Shown here: one piece after another, positions 18,397 through 25,939 of the stretch
How positions within the stretch are numbered: the stretch's first letter is position 1
How the letters are laid out: every line of letters begins with the position of its first letter
Assembly (NCBI RefSeq): GCF_005280295.1
Contig: NZ_CP040020.1
Location: 2,418,001-2,482,000, forward strand
DNA length: 64,000 nt
Direction of reading: 5' to 3'
Source of the DNA: Brevibacterium sp. CS2
GTDB lineage: Bacteria > Actinomycetota > Actinomycetes > Actinomycetales > Brevibacteriaceae
Position numbers and translations under genes: made by a program
Notes under the pieces: generated by a model
Databases searched by the model: none
What the model was told of the DNA's origin: nothing
What the model saw: only the letters and a program-made list of their open reading frames with translations

Positions 18397-19149
18397 TTGG
18401 CCGGCCCGCGCATGCCTGCCGCCGGCCGCGAGGCGCACGGCAGGTGCTTCGGCACGGCCGCGGACGTCTACGACGCGGTGCGTCCCGGCTACCCGGACGC
18501 GCTCGTCGATGCGATCGCGGCGGACGGGGGAGCGGTGCTCGACCTCGCCGCCGGCACCGGAAAGCTCACGCGCCCGCTGCTCGAGCGCGGCCTCGAGGTC
18601 GTCGCCGTCGACCCCGACGGCCAGGCGCTCGCCCGCAACCCGGCCCGCGGGATCCTCGGCACTGGGGAGTCGATCCCGCTGGCCGACGGCAGCGTCGACC
18701 TCGTCACCGTCGCCCAGGCCTGGCATTGGCTCGACCCGGAGCGCTCAGCCGCGGAGATCGCCCGCGTCCTCCGCCCGGGCGGAGTGCTGTGGATCGTGCT
18801 CAACCAGCTCGATGTGCGCGTCGACTGGGTGCTGCGGCTGAGCCGCATCATGCACGCCGGCGACGTCTACCGCCCGCACTGGCGCCCTGAGCTCGGACCG
18901 GGGTTCGGTCGTGTCGAGGCGCGCCTCGACGAGTTCAGCACCCCGGTGGGCGTCGACGACATCGTCGACCTCGCCGCCACCCGCTCCTACTGGCTGCGCT
19001 CGCCGCGGCACATCCGCAAGCGCGTCGAGGCCAACCTCCGCGACTACTTCGCCGAGGAGCACCCCGTGGCACTCGGCACCCGCCTCGACCTCCCGTACCT
19101 CTGTCTCAGCTATCGCGCACAGCGTCTCACCGACGCCGGATCCGCATGA
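18397..19149 (+). CDS. SAM-dependent class I methyltransferase
   Basis: A protein of 250 residues with a Methyltransf_11-type fold. Motif I LDLAAGTGKLT is near residue 48, VVAVDPDGQAL follows, then the LPLADGS-like IPLADGSVDLV and RVLRPGGVLW. The methyl acceptor is unknown. The start is uncertain: a TTG at 18397 immediately after the Ldh stop has a cggagcag site 9 bases away, whereas the first ATG at 18412 has none. Either way it is probably co-transcribed with the Ldh gene. Confidence 0.82.
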   Translation: MAGPRMPAAGREAHGRCFGTAADVYDAVRPGYPDALVDAIAADGGAVLDLAAGTGKLTRPLLERGLEVVAVDPDGQALARNPARGILGTGESIPLADGSVDLVTVAQAWHWLDPERSAAEIARVLRPGGVLWIVLNQLDVRVDWVLRLSRIMHAGDVYRPHWRPELGPGFGRVEARLDEFSTPVGVDDIVDLAATRSYWLRSPRHIRKRVEANLRDYFAEEHPVALGTRLDLPYLCLSYRAQRLTDAGSA

Positions 19150-19207
19150 GGGCAGAACCATCCGTGGGAGGATGAGGAACGGAATCGACTGAGGAGGAGA
19201 CACGAGA

Positions 19208-20197
19208 ATGCGCGGAGTCCTGCTGACAGAGCACGGCGGACCGGAGGTCCTCGGATGCACCGGGATCCCGGACCCCGAACCGAAGGCCGGTCAGGTCCTC
19301 GTCGAGCTGCGGACCGCGGGCATCAACCGCCGCGACGCGCTCATCCGTGGCGGGATCGGCCCCGGCTACCGACCGCACCTGCCGGTGATCCTCGGCTCCG
19401 ACGGCGCCGGCATCCGCCGTGACACGGGGGAGGAGGTCATCATCCTGCCGTCCCTGCGCTGGGGCGACGACGACGCCTGCCCCGGACCGGATTACGCGGT
19501 GCTCGGCGGCGGGCCCGACGGCGGCACCTACGCGGAGCTCATCGCGGTCGACGAGGCCTGCCTGTTCCCCAAACCGCGCCACCTCGCCTGGGCGGAGGCC
19601 GGCGCGCTGTCGCTGTCCGGCCTCACCGCATACCGGGCGCTGTTCACCGTCGGGCGGCTGCGGCGCGGCCAGACCCTCGTCATCCTCGGCGCCGGGTCGG
19701 GCGTGTCGCTCATCGCCCTCCAGCTCGCCGTCAAGGCCGGCGCGCGCGTCGCGGTGACGTCCTCGAGCGAGGACAAGCTCCGGCTCGCCGAGGAGATGGG
19801 CGCTGCGGTCGGCGTCGACTACACCGTCCCGGACTGGGAGCTGCGGCTGCGCGACGAGATCGGAGAGGCCGACCTCGTCCTCGACTCGGTGGGATCGACG
19901 CTCCAGGAGTCCGTGCTGCTGCTGCGGCGCGGGGGAGCGGTGCTGTCGATGGGCGGGACCGGTGACAGCGGCATCGTCTCCGACTTCGACATCCGTACCC
20001 TCTACCTCCAGCACAAGCGGATCCTCGGCACCGCGATGGGGTCCCCGCGGGACTTCGCCGGGTTCCTCGAGATGGTGTCCGACGGGGACATCGATCCCGT
20101 CATCGACTCCGTCTACCCGCTCGACGAGGTCGCCGAGGCGCACTCCCAGCTCGACTCGAACCTCCGCTTCGGCAAGATCGTGCTCTCGATGGAGTGA
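19208..20197 (+). CDS. MDR-family oxidoreductase (quinone oxidoreductase-like)
   Basis: A 329-residue medium-chain dehydrogenase. The N-terminal GroES-like half ends near residue 130 and the nucleotide-binding half has ILGAGSGVSLIALQLA at about 157-172. The AGINRRDALIR motif has Asn where zinc alcohol dehydrogenases have the catalytic Cys, which puts it in the zinc-free quinone-reductase/enoyl-reductase branch. It probably uses NADPH to reduce quinones or enones. A ggaggagac ribosome site precedes the ATG. It ends at a strong terminator. Confidence 0.87.
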   Translation: MRGVLLTEHGGPEVLGCTGIPDPEPKAGQVLVELRTAGINRRDALIRGGIGPGYRPHLPVILGSDGAGIRRDTGEEVIILPSLRWGDDDACPGPDYAVLGGGPDGGTYAELIAVDEACLFPKPRHLAWAEAGALSLSGLTAYRALFTVGRLRRGQTLVILGAGSGVSLIALQLAVKAGARVAVTSSSEDKLRLAEEMGAAVGVDYTVPDWELRLRDEIGEADLVLDSVGSTLQESVLLLRRGGAVLSMGGTGDSGIVSDFDIRTLYLQHKRILGTAMGSPRDFAGFLEMVSDGDIDPVIDSVYPLDEVAEAHSQLDSNLRFGKIVLSME

Positions 20198-20224
20198 GGC
20201 GCCGGCCGACGCCCGGACATGGAA

Positions 20225-20267
20225 GAACCGGCCGGGACATCGCGTGATGCGATGTCCCGGCCGGTTC
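20225..20267. terminator. Terminator between oxidoreductase and Hsp20 genes
   Basis: Perfect 19-base arms (20225-20243 and 20249-20267) with a 5-base loop, between convergent genes. Confidence 0.88.
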
Positions 20268-20302
20268 CGCTGTCACCGGGGCGAGGGACGCCCCGAGGAT
20301 CC

Positions 20303-20791
20303 TCAGACCGAGGTGCCGGTGCCCGAGGTGCCGGAGTCGGTGCCGGTCGAGGTGCCCAGGTCCGTGGTGACCGTGGTGCTGCGGTCGGTGCCCTGGTTGT
20401 GGGCGACCGAGATCTTGCGCGGCCGCGCCTCCTCCGCGACCGGGATCGTCAGCAGGAGCACACCGTCGGTGTAGTCCGCCGAGATCTGGTCGAGGGCGAT
20501 CCGGTTGCCCAGGGTGAGCTGACGGGCGAAGGTCCCGGTGGGACGCTCACGGGTGAGCCACTTGATGTCCTGGGTGCTCGTGTTCGCGGTGCGCTCGGCG
20601 CGCACGGTCAGCGTGCGGTCCTGCACGTCGACATCGATGCTCGCCGGGTCGACGCCGGGCATGTCGATGCGGGCGACGAACACCTCGCCCTCACGGTAGA
20701 GGTCCATCGGCAGCGCGGCGGTGTTGGGGGTGCGGGTGACCTCGGAGAAGAAGCGGTCGAGATCGCGGATCGGATCGAACTTGGTGGCCAT
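20303..20791 (-). CDS. Small heat shock protein, Hsp20/alpha-crystallin family
   Basis: A 162-residue ATP-independent chaperone that holds unfolding proteins. The alpha-crystallin domain spans about residues 28-125: PMDLYREGEVFVARIDMPG, the DVQDRTLTVRAER strand and the final LLLTIPVA with an I-x-V anchoring motif. The last 25 residues are an unusual Thr/Gly/Ser/Asp-rich tail. The ATG at 20791 has aaagga 8 bases upstream; an ATG at 20797 is too close to it. A near-perfect HAIR operator at 20827-20847 implies repression by HspR and induction on heat or misfolding stress. Confidence 0.93.
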   Translation of the reverse strand: MATKFDPIRDLDRFFSEVTRTPNTAALPMDLYREGEVFVARIDMPGVDPASIDVDVQDRTLTVRAERTANTSTQDIKWLTRERPTGTFARQLTLGNRIALDQISADYTDGVLLLTIPVAEEARPRKISVAHNQGTDRSTTVTTDLGTSTGTDSGTSGTGTSV

Positions 20792-20826
20792 GTGCATGTC
20801 CTTTCAGATGTGCGGTGAAGCCTTAC

Positions 20827-20847
20827 ATTGAGTCGAACACACTCAAG
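20827..20847 (-). promoter_or_regulatory. HAIR element (HspR operator) at the Hsp20 promoter
   Basis: The inverted repeat ATTGAGT (20827-20833), 7-base spacer, ACTCAAG (20841-20847) matches 13 of 14 arm bases of the HAIR consensus CTTGAGT-N7-ACTCAAG. It lies 36-56 bases upstream of the Hsp20 start and its TTGAGT can serve as the -35, so HspR binding would block polymerase. It also lies 65 bases from the divergent AEC -10. Confidence 0.88.
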
Positions 20848-20911
20848 TCCGAGATCATTCCCGAGAACCGCCGACTCCGCGCCCGCAGGTTCTGCAGCAC
20901 GGCCGATCTCC

Positions 20912-20917
20912 TAGAGT
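20912..20917 (+). promoter_or_regulatory. -10 box (TAGAGT) for a leaderless start at 20925
   Basis: TAGAGT ends 7 bases before the ATG at 20925. An in-frame GTG at 20916 overlaps the box and is rejected. Confidence 0.5.
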
Positions 20918-20924
20918 GAGGTCC

Positions 20925-21857
20925 ATGGGATTCGCCGACATCGTCACCGCGCTCGTGCCGGTGGCGGCTCTCATCGCCCTGGGCTTCGGATTGCGGCGCA
21001 CCCCGCTGTTCTCCTCCGCGGACTTCTGGGCGGGCGCGGAGAAGCTCGCCTACTTCGCCCTCCTGCCGACCCTGCTGTTCCGCAACGTCGCCACCGTCGA
21101 CATCGCCGCCTTCGACCTCGGCCCGCTCGCACTCGGCCTCGTGCTGCCGACGCTCGGCGTGGCGGGCGTCCTGTGCCTGGTCCACCGGCTCGTCGCGGCC
21201 GACGCCCCGGCGTTCACCTCGGTGTTCCAGGGCGGCATCCGCTTCAACACCTACATCGGCCTGTCCCTGTCCGCGGCGCTGTTCGCCGACACCGGGCTCG
21301 CGCTCGCGGCGATCATCGGCGCGATCCTCGTCCCCCTCGTCAACGTCCTGTCCTCGCTCGCCTTCGAGCTCTTCCTCGTCGACAAGCACTCGTGGCTCTC
21401 GCTCCTGCGCACGGTGGTCCTCAATCCGCTCGTGCTCGGCTGCGCGCTCGGGATCGTCGTCAACCTGCTCCCCGTCGAACTGCCCGGGCTCGCGCTCGAG
21501 GTGCTCGACCCGCTGTCGGCCGCGGCCCTGCCGGTCGGCCTGCTGTGCGTCGGCGCGGGGATGCGTGCGATCTCGATCGGCGAGCACGGGGTCGGCCTGG
21601 TCGTCGCCGCCGCGGTCAAGCTCCTCGTCCTGCCGGCGGTGACCGTCGCCGCGCTCCTCGCCTTCGGCGTCACCGGCGAGGCGGCTCGCGTGGGCCTCGT
21701 GTTCCAGGCGATCGCGACCGCGCCGAGCGCGTACGTCATGGCCCGGCAGCTCGGCGGGAACGCCCGGCTCATGGCCGCCCTCATCGCCGTGCAGACGCTT
21801 CTGTCGATGGTCACCCTGCCGCTCGTCCTCGGCCTCGGGTTCCGGCTCCTCGGCTGA
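20925..21857 (+). CDS. AEC family transporter (auxin efflux carrier type)
   Basis: A 310-residue integral membrane protein of about ten helices split into two halves, as in the AEC/bile-acid transporter fold. The LPTLLFRNVATVD segment near residue 48 and the C-terminal MARQLGGNARLMAALIAVQTLLS helix are family signatures. Bacterial members move malate, malonate or other dicarboxylates. The substrate here is not evident. It begins without a leader and stands 84 bases before the DUF418 gene. Confidence 0.87.
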   Translation: MGFADIVTALVPVAALIALGFGLRRTPLFSSADFWAGAEKLAYFALLPTLLFRNVATVDIAAFDLGPLALGLVLPTLGVAGVLCLVHRLVAADAPAFTSVFQGGIRFNTYIGLSLSAALFADTGLALAAIIGAILVPLVNVLSSLAFELFLVDKHSWLSLLRTVVLNPLVLGCALGIVVNLLPVELPGLALEVLDPLSAAALPVGLLCVGAGMRAISIGEHGVGLVVAAAVKLLVLPAVTVAALLAFGVTGEAARVGLVFQAIATAPSAYVMARQLGGNARLMAALIAVQTLLSMVTLPLVLGLGFRLLG

Positions 21858-21941
21858 GTCCGCGGATCCCGCTAGACTGCGAAGTGCCCCGCCGACGGCA
21901 CCCGCCCCGTTCGGCGATCCCCGCCCGAAGGCATCGATCGC

Positions 21942-23372
21942 ATGCACACGCCCGAACCCCGCCGGGGCCCGGCCGGCCCGGCTCCTGCGGCCGGTCCCGC
22001 GCCGCACACGCCGCACCGCGGACCGGGTCCGCGCGCTCTCGCCCCCGACCTCGCCCGCGGGGTCATGCTCCTGTTCATCGCGATCGCCAATGTGTCGTGG
22101 TTCCTCTACGGCGGCGACGAACACCCCGCGGTCGTGCACCCGACCGACGGCACCGTGCTCGACCGGGCGCTCTCCACACTCGCGATCCTCTTCGTCGACG
22201 CCCGCGTCTATCCGATGTTCGCCTTCCTGTTCGGCTACGGGATGGTGCAGTTCGCGACCTCGCGCGCGGCGCGCGGGATCCCCGAGCCGGTGGTCCGGCG
22301 GATGCTCGCACGGCGCCACTGGTGGATGATCGCCTTCGGGTTCGTCCACGCCGCACTCCTGTTCGCCGGTGACATCCTCGGCGCCTACGGACTCGCCGGC
22401 CTCATCCTCGCCGCGCTGTTCTTCCGACGCACCGACCGGACCCTGAAGATCCTCGTCTGGGTGGTCGTCGCGATGCTCGCCGTCAGCGCGCTCTTCAGCC
22501 TGTTCGGCGCGGTGATGGTCTCGTGGGTGCTGCCGCAGGCCACCGGCATGTCCGCCGAGGAGCTCGCGGGCGATACCGGCTTCACCGTCGGCAGCCAGCG
22601 CGGCATGCTCAGCGGGGACGGGAACTACCTCGTCTCGGTGGGCGCCCGGGTGCTGTTCTTCGCCCTCGGCCTGTTCGGTCAGCTCCTCGGCCTCGTGGTG
22701 CCCGCCTGCATCCTCCTCGGGTGGTTCGCCGCCCGCCACCGCTTCCTCGAGGACTCGGAGCGCCACCGCCGTCTGCTCGGCCGCACCGCGCTGTGGGGGA
22801 TCCTCATCGGAGTCCTCGGCGCCGTGCCCCAGGCACTGTCGTACCTCGGCCTCCTGCCGCTGGCGGACGCAGCGTGGTGGGGCACCATGGGGCTCGTCAC
22901 CCTCACCGGCATGGCCGGCGGGGTCGGCTACGCCGCGCTGTTCGGTCTGCTCGCGCTGCGACTGCGCTCCCGCGTCAGGTCGCCGCTGCGCGCGGTCGCG
23001 GCTGTCGGCAAGCGCTCGCTGAGCTTCTATCTGCTCCAGTCGCTGATCTTCGCTCCGCTGCTGGCGGCCTGGGGATTCGGCATGGGGGAGTGGATGGGCA
23101 CCGCAGGGGCCTACGCACTGGCGGTCGCGGTCTGGGTGCTCTCGCTCGTCATCGCCGGAGTGCTCGAATCCCGCGGCCGGCGGGGGCCGGCCGAGGCGCT
23201 GCTCCGGCGCCTGACGTACCGGCGGGACGATCCCGCAGGACTCCACCCGGCCGGTGCCGTGCCCACCCGGTCCGACCCGCCGGGACCCGCAGGACAGGGG
23301 CGGCCGCCACCGCCGCAGCCGTCCGTTCCTCCACCGCCCATCGACCCTCCGTCCCGAGGAGCCTCGCCATGA
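21942..23372 (+). CDS. DUF418 domain membrane protein
   Basis: A 476-residue protein with a Pro/Ala-rich cytoplasmic N-terminus (residues 1-35), then about eight to nine helices. The family N-terminal motif is DLARGVMLLFIAIAN; the C-terminal DUF418 region begins after GKRSLSFYLLQSL near residue 350. The last 50 residues are Pro-rich and disordered. DUF418 proteins are acyltransferase-3-like membrane proteins with no settled function. A TAGACT at 21873-21878 may be the promoter. Its stop overlaps the ATG of the DsbA-like gene as ATGA. Confidence 0.85.
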   Translation: MHTPEPRRGPAGPAPAAGPAPHTPHRGPGPRALAPDLARGVMLLFIAIANVSWFLYGGDEHPAVVHPTDGTVLDRALSTLAILFVDARVYPMFAFLFGYGMVQFATSRAARGIPEPVVRRMLARRHWWMIAFGFVHAALLFAGDILGAYGLAGLILAALFFRRTDRTLKILVWVVVAMLAVSALFSLFGAVMVSWVLPQATGMSAEELAGDTGFTVGSQRGMLSGDGNYLVSVGARVLFFALGLFGQLLGLVVPACILLGWFAARHRFLEDSERHRRLLGRTALWGILIGVLGAVPQALSYLGLLPLADAAWWGTMGLVTLTGMAGGVGYAALFGLLALRLRSRVRSPLRAVAAVGKRSLSFYLLQSLIFAPLLAAWGFGMGEWMGTAGAYALAVAVWVLSLVIAGVLESRGRRGPAEALLRRLTYRRDDPAGLHPAGAVPTRSDPPGPAGQGRPPPPQPSVPPPPIDPPSRGASP

Positions 23373-24118
23373 CCATCCGCATCGACATCTGGTCCGACAT
23401 CGCCTGCCCGTGGTGCCGGATCGGCAAGGCCCGCTTCGAATCGGCGCTGGCGCGGTTCGCGCACCGCGACGAGGTCGAGGTCGCGTGGCACGCCTTCATC
23501 CTCGATCCCGACCTGCCGGTGCGCTACGACGGTACCGAGGTCGAATACCTCATCGAGCGCAAGGGCATGCCGCGCGCCCAGGTCGAGGCGATGACGCAGC
23601 AGATCGCGCGGGCCGGTGCGGGGGAGGGGCTCGACTTCGACTTCGATTCCGTGGTGCCCTCGTCCTCGCTCGCCGCGCACGCGCTGCTCAAATATGCGGA
23701 GGCCACGGGTGCGGACGTCGGGGCAGTGGAGGACGCGCTGTTCGACGCGCACTTCCGCGACGGCGAGGTCATCGCGGATGCGGACGTGCTCGTGCGGATC
23801 GGGGCGGCGCAGCGCCTCGACGCCGGCGCGGTGCGCGCCGGACTCACCGATCCCACGGTGGTGCGCGCGGTGCAGGCCGACCTCGCCGCGGCCCAGCAGA
23901 TCGGCGTTTCCGGGGTGCCGTTCTTCGTCTTCGAGCAGAAGTACGGGGTGTCCGGCGCTCAGCCGGCCGAGGTCTTCACCCAGGCACTCGAGCAGGTGTG
24001 GGCGGAGGTGCATCCGCAGGTCGGACTGACGCCGCTGGGGGAGCCCGATGCCGCCGCGTGCGGGCCGGACGGATGTGCGGTGCCGACGCGCCCGGACGCG
24101 GGTGCGGAGCAGTCCTGA
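23369..24118 (+). CDS. DsbA family oxidoreductase (FrnE-like)
   Basis: A 249-residue thioredoxin-fold protein with the redox motif CPWC at about residues 13-16, an inserted helical domain, and the cis-Pro loop GVSGVPFFVFEQ near residue 190. It belongs to the cytoplasmic FrnE/2-hydroxychromene isomerase branch, with no signal peptide. The C-terminus has a second Cys pair (CGPDGC) that could bind metal or form a second disulfide. A gagga site 9 bases before the ATG and the ATGA overlap with the DUF418 gene show coupling. Confidence 0.9.
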   Translation: MTIRIDIWSDIACPWCRIGKARFESALARFAHRDEVEVAWHAFILDPDLPVRYDGTEVEYLIERKGMPRAQVEAMTQQIARAGAGEGLDFDFDSVVPSSSLAAHALLKYAEATGADVGAVEDALFDAHFRDGEVIADADVLVRIGAAQRLDAGAVRAGLTDPTVVRAVQADLAAAQQIGVSGVPFFVFEQKYGVSGAQPAEVFTQALEQVWAEVHPQVGLTPLGEPDAAACGPDGCAVPTRPDAGAEQS

Positions 24119-24164
24119 CCTCGGGTTAGGATTGTCCACGACGACTCGGTGGGAGGTGAAAGAC

Positions 24165-24284
24165 ATGATCGATGTGCTGCTCTCGATGGCCATCATCGGC
24201 GGGATGCTGGTGCTGCCCCTGCTCGCGATCGTCGTACTGCCGACGGCCGACCAGAAGTCCTCGCGTCGCTCGACCGACCGCTGA
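24165..24284 (+). CDS. 39-residue single-pass membrane protein
   Basis: A short ORF with a good ribosome site (gggaggtga, 7 bases before the ATG) and a promoter-like TAGGAT at 24127-24132. Residues 2-26 are one hydrophobic helix containing an IIGGMLVLP turn, and the end is basic and polar (KSSRRSTDR), so the C-terminus should face the cytoplasm. I do not recognise a family. A terminator-like stem follows 20 bases later, supporting a separate transcription unit. Confidence 0.6.
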   Translation: MIDVLLSMAIIGGMLVLPLLAIVVLPTADQKSSRRSTDR

Positions 24285-24304
24285 TCGGATCCGAACCTTC
24301 CAGT

Positions 24305-24333
24305 GCCCGCTCGTCCTCTCCGGACGGGCGGGC
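24305..24333 (+). terminator. Terminator after the 39-residue protein gene
   Basis: Twelve-base arms (24305-24316 and 24322-24333) with one G-U pair and a 5-base loop, followed by a T-containing tail (TCTGTCATT). Confidence 0.65.
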
Positions 24334-24361
24334 TCTGTCATTCACGCGCTGTGCACCACCC

Positions 24362-24414
24362 GCAGGCCGAGGTCCTCGAGGGACTGGGGGAGAGGCGGCC
24401 CGACCTCGGCCTGC
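24362..24414. repeat. Perfect 13-base inverted repeat in the MarR upstream gap
   Basis: Arms 24362-24374 and 24402-24414 are exact complements around a 27-base loop. A second imperfect repeat (10-base arms, one mismatch, 24457-24466 and 24474-24483) follows. Both lie upstream of the MarR promoter, so neither is in the MarR mRNA. Their role is unknown. I see no gene in 24285-24542. Confidence 0.5.
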
Positions 24415-24516
24415 AGTCAGGCGGCGGGAGGTGCGGGCTCACCGCCCATGACCGTGCACCACTGTGCTCGCGTCACAGCGGTGACGGAATGATGGACCCG
24501 ACGCTCGACAAGATGC

Positions 24517-24545
24517 TTCGTATGTGACCTAGTATTGTTCGTATG
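24517..24545 (+). promoter_or_regulatory. MarR promoter with flanking TTCGTATG direct repeats
   Basis: TTCGTATG occurs at 24517-24524 and again at 24538-24545, a 21-base period (two helical turns). They flank the -10 TAGTAT at 24530-24535. The ATG at 24543 is 7 bases past the -10 (leaderless), so the second repeat includes the start codon. This layout suggests an operator, probably autoregulatory. Confidence 0.45.
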
Positions 24546-25013
24546 CGAAATGAATTCGCGGGATCCGCGCCCGCCCCTGAGCGGAAGCCCCGTTTCATCT
24601 ATCTGCTCAACCTCGCGCAACGCTCGCTCCAGGCCGCCCTCCACGACGACGCGGGGAAGCAGAACTCCGCCCGGGCCGGCATCCTCTTCGCCGTCGGGGA
24701 CGACGATTCGGGGCGACCGACGAAAGAGCTGCGCGCGCAGCTGCGGCTCAGCCCCTCCGCGCTGTCCGGTCTGCTCGACCGGATGAGCCGGGACGGACTC
24801 GTCGAACGCCGTCCCGACCCGCACGACGGGCGCGCCGCGACGATCGTCCTCACCGCGGAGGGTCGGGCCGCCCGGGCCGAGGCGGTCCGGACCGCCCGCA
24901 CCATCAACGACCGGCTGTGCGAGGGCTTCGACGCGAGCGAGCTCGCCCTCGTCGAGCGCTGGCTGGAAACCGTGACCACCCGATTCTCACCAGGAGAGAA
25001 GAACGATGAATGA
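24543..25013 (+). CDS. MarR family transcriptional regulator
   Basis: A 156-residue winged-helix dimer. The recognition helix is RLSPSALSGLLDRMSRDGLVERR at about residues 75-97, followed by the wing DPHDGRAATIVLT; flanking helices form the dimer interface. MarR proteins usually repress their own operon and release DNA on binding an aromatic or acyl-CoA ligand. The next gene is an enoyl-CoA hydratase overlapping by 8 bases, so the effector may be an acyl-CoA made or used by it; that is inference. Confidence 0.9.
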   Translation: MRNEFAGSAPAPERKPRFIYLLNLAQRSLQAALHDDAGKQNSARAGILFAVGDDDSGRPTKELRAQLRLSPSALSGLLDRMSRDGLVERRPDPHDGRAATIVLTAEGRAARAEAVRTARTINDRLCEGFDASELALVERWLETVTTRFSPGEKNDE

Positions 25014-25785
25014 CAGCACGCAGCACAGCAGCATCCGAACGGAGCGATCCGACGGCGTCCTCACGCTCGTCATGGACCGCGCCGAGAAGAAGAACGCGCT
25101 GACGAACGAGATGTACGGAATCCTTGCGGACGCTCTCGAGGCGGCCCAGGACGATCCTGCGGTCCGCGTCGTCGTCATCCGGGGTGAGGGGGACATGTTC
25201 ACCGCGGGCAACGACGTCGGCGAGTTCGCCGCGAGCACGCCGGACAGCGGACCGCGCCACGTGCGCCGGTTCGTCCGCGCGATCGCGGAGTTCCCCAAGC
25301 CGCTGCTCGCCGCCGTCCAGGGCCGGGCGGTCGGCGTGGGGACGACGATGCTGCTCCACTGCGACTACGTCGCCATCGCCGAGGACGCGAAGCTCTCGAC
25401 GCCGTTCGTCAGCCTGGGACTGGTCCCGGAGGCCGCCTCGAGCATGCTCCTGCCGGCCCGGATCGGCCACCTGCGCGCATTCAGCATGCTCGCGCTGGGG
25501 GAGACCGTGAGAGGCGACACGGCTGTGGAATGGGGACTCGCCACGACAGCGGTTCCCGCCGCCGAGCTCGTGCCCACGATCGAGGCCGTCGCCGCCCGGA
25601 TCGCACAGCTGCCGCTCGGCGCGGTCCGCGCGACGAAGCAGCTCATGCGCGACACCACGGCGATCACCGAGCACATGCGCGTCGAGGGTGAGGAGTTCGC
25701 CGCACGTCTGACGAGCCCGGAGGCCAAGGAGGCGTTCACCGCCTTCGCGGAGAAGCGCAAGCCCGACTTCTCGCAGTTCAGCTGA
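25006..25785 (+). CDS. Enoyl-CoA hydratase/isomerase family protein
   Basis: A 259-residue crotonase-fold enzyme. The first oxyanion-hole strand is GDMFTAGNDVGEF near residue 65 and the second is QGRAVGVGTTMLLHCDYVAIA near residue 105. Hydratases carry two catalytic Glu residues; here the equivalent loop TPFVSLGLVPEAASS retains one Glu at most, as in many isomerase-like members, so the reaction may be isomerisation rather than hydration. It is in an operon with MarR: the ATG at 25006 is within the MarR end, with ggagagaag upstream. Confidence 0.88.
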   Translation: MNDSTQHSSIRTERSDGVLTLVMDRAEKKNALTNEMYGILADALEAAQDDPAVRVVVIRGEGDMFTAGNDVGEFAASTPDSGPRHVRRFVRAIAEFPKPLLAAVQGRAVGVGTTMLLHCDYVAIAEDAKLSTPFVSLGLVPEAASSMLLPARIGHLRAFSMLALGETVRGDTAVEWGLATTAVPAAELVPTIEAVAARIAQLPLGAVRATKQLMRDTTAITEHMRVEGEEFAARLTSPEAKEAFTAFAEKRKPDFSQFS

Positions 25786-25800
25786 ACGGGGAGCGGGGCC

Positions 25801-25840
25801 GGCGCAGACGTGCGGAACCGGGAGGGGGTACGTCTGCGCC
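25801..25840. terminator. Inverted repeat, possible terminator
   Basis: Eleven-base perfect arms (25801-25811 and 25830-25840) with an 18-base loop, 16 bases after the hydratase stop. The loop is long and there is no T tract. Confidence 0.45.
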
Positions 25841-25939
25841 GTTCCCGCCCTCTTCCCCTCTTCCGCCCGTAGTTAACATAATGTATATTATCGGCGCGGG
25901 ATGCAGAGGGAGAGGACGCAGCCGGAGCGCCGAAGTTCG

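Noticed and set aside
20234..20258. Riboswitch or attenuator reading of the stem after the MDR gene
   Set aside because: Position between convergent stops and a simple perfect stem fit a terminator.
20823..23246. 807-codon minus-strand frame opposite the AEC and DUF418 genes
   Set aside because: Low-complexity Glu/Arg/His content and no motifs; the plus-strand genes are clear.
24303..24527. 74-codon plus-strand ORF in the MarR upstream gap
   Set aside because: No ribosome site, and it crosses a terminator and inverted repeats.
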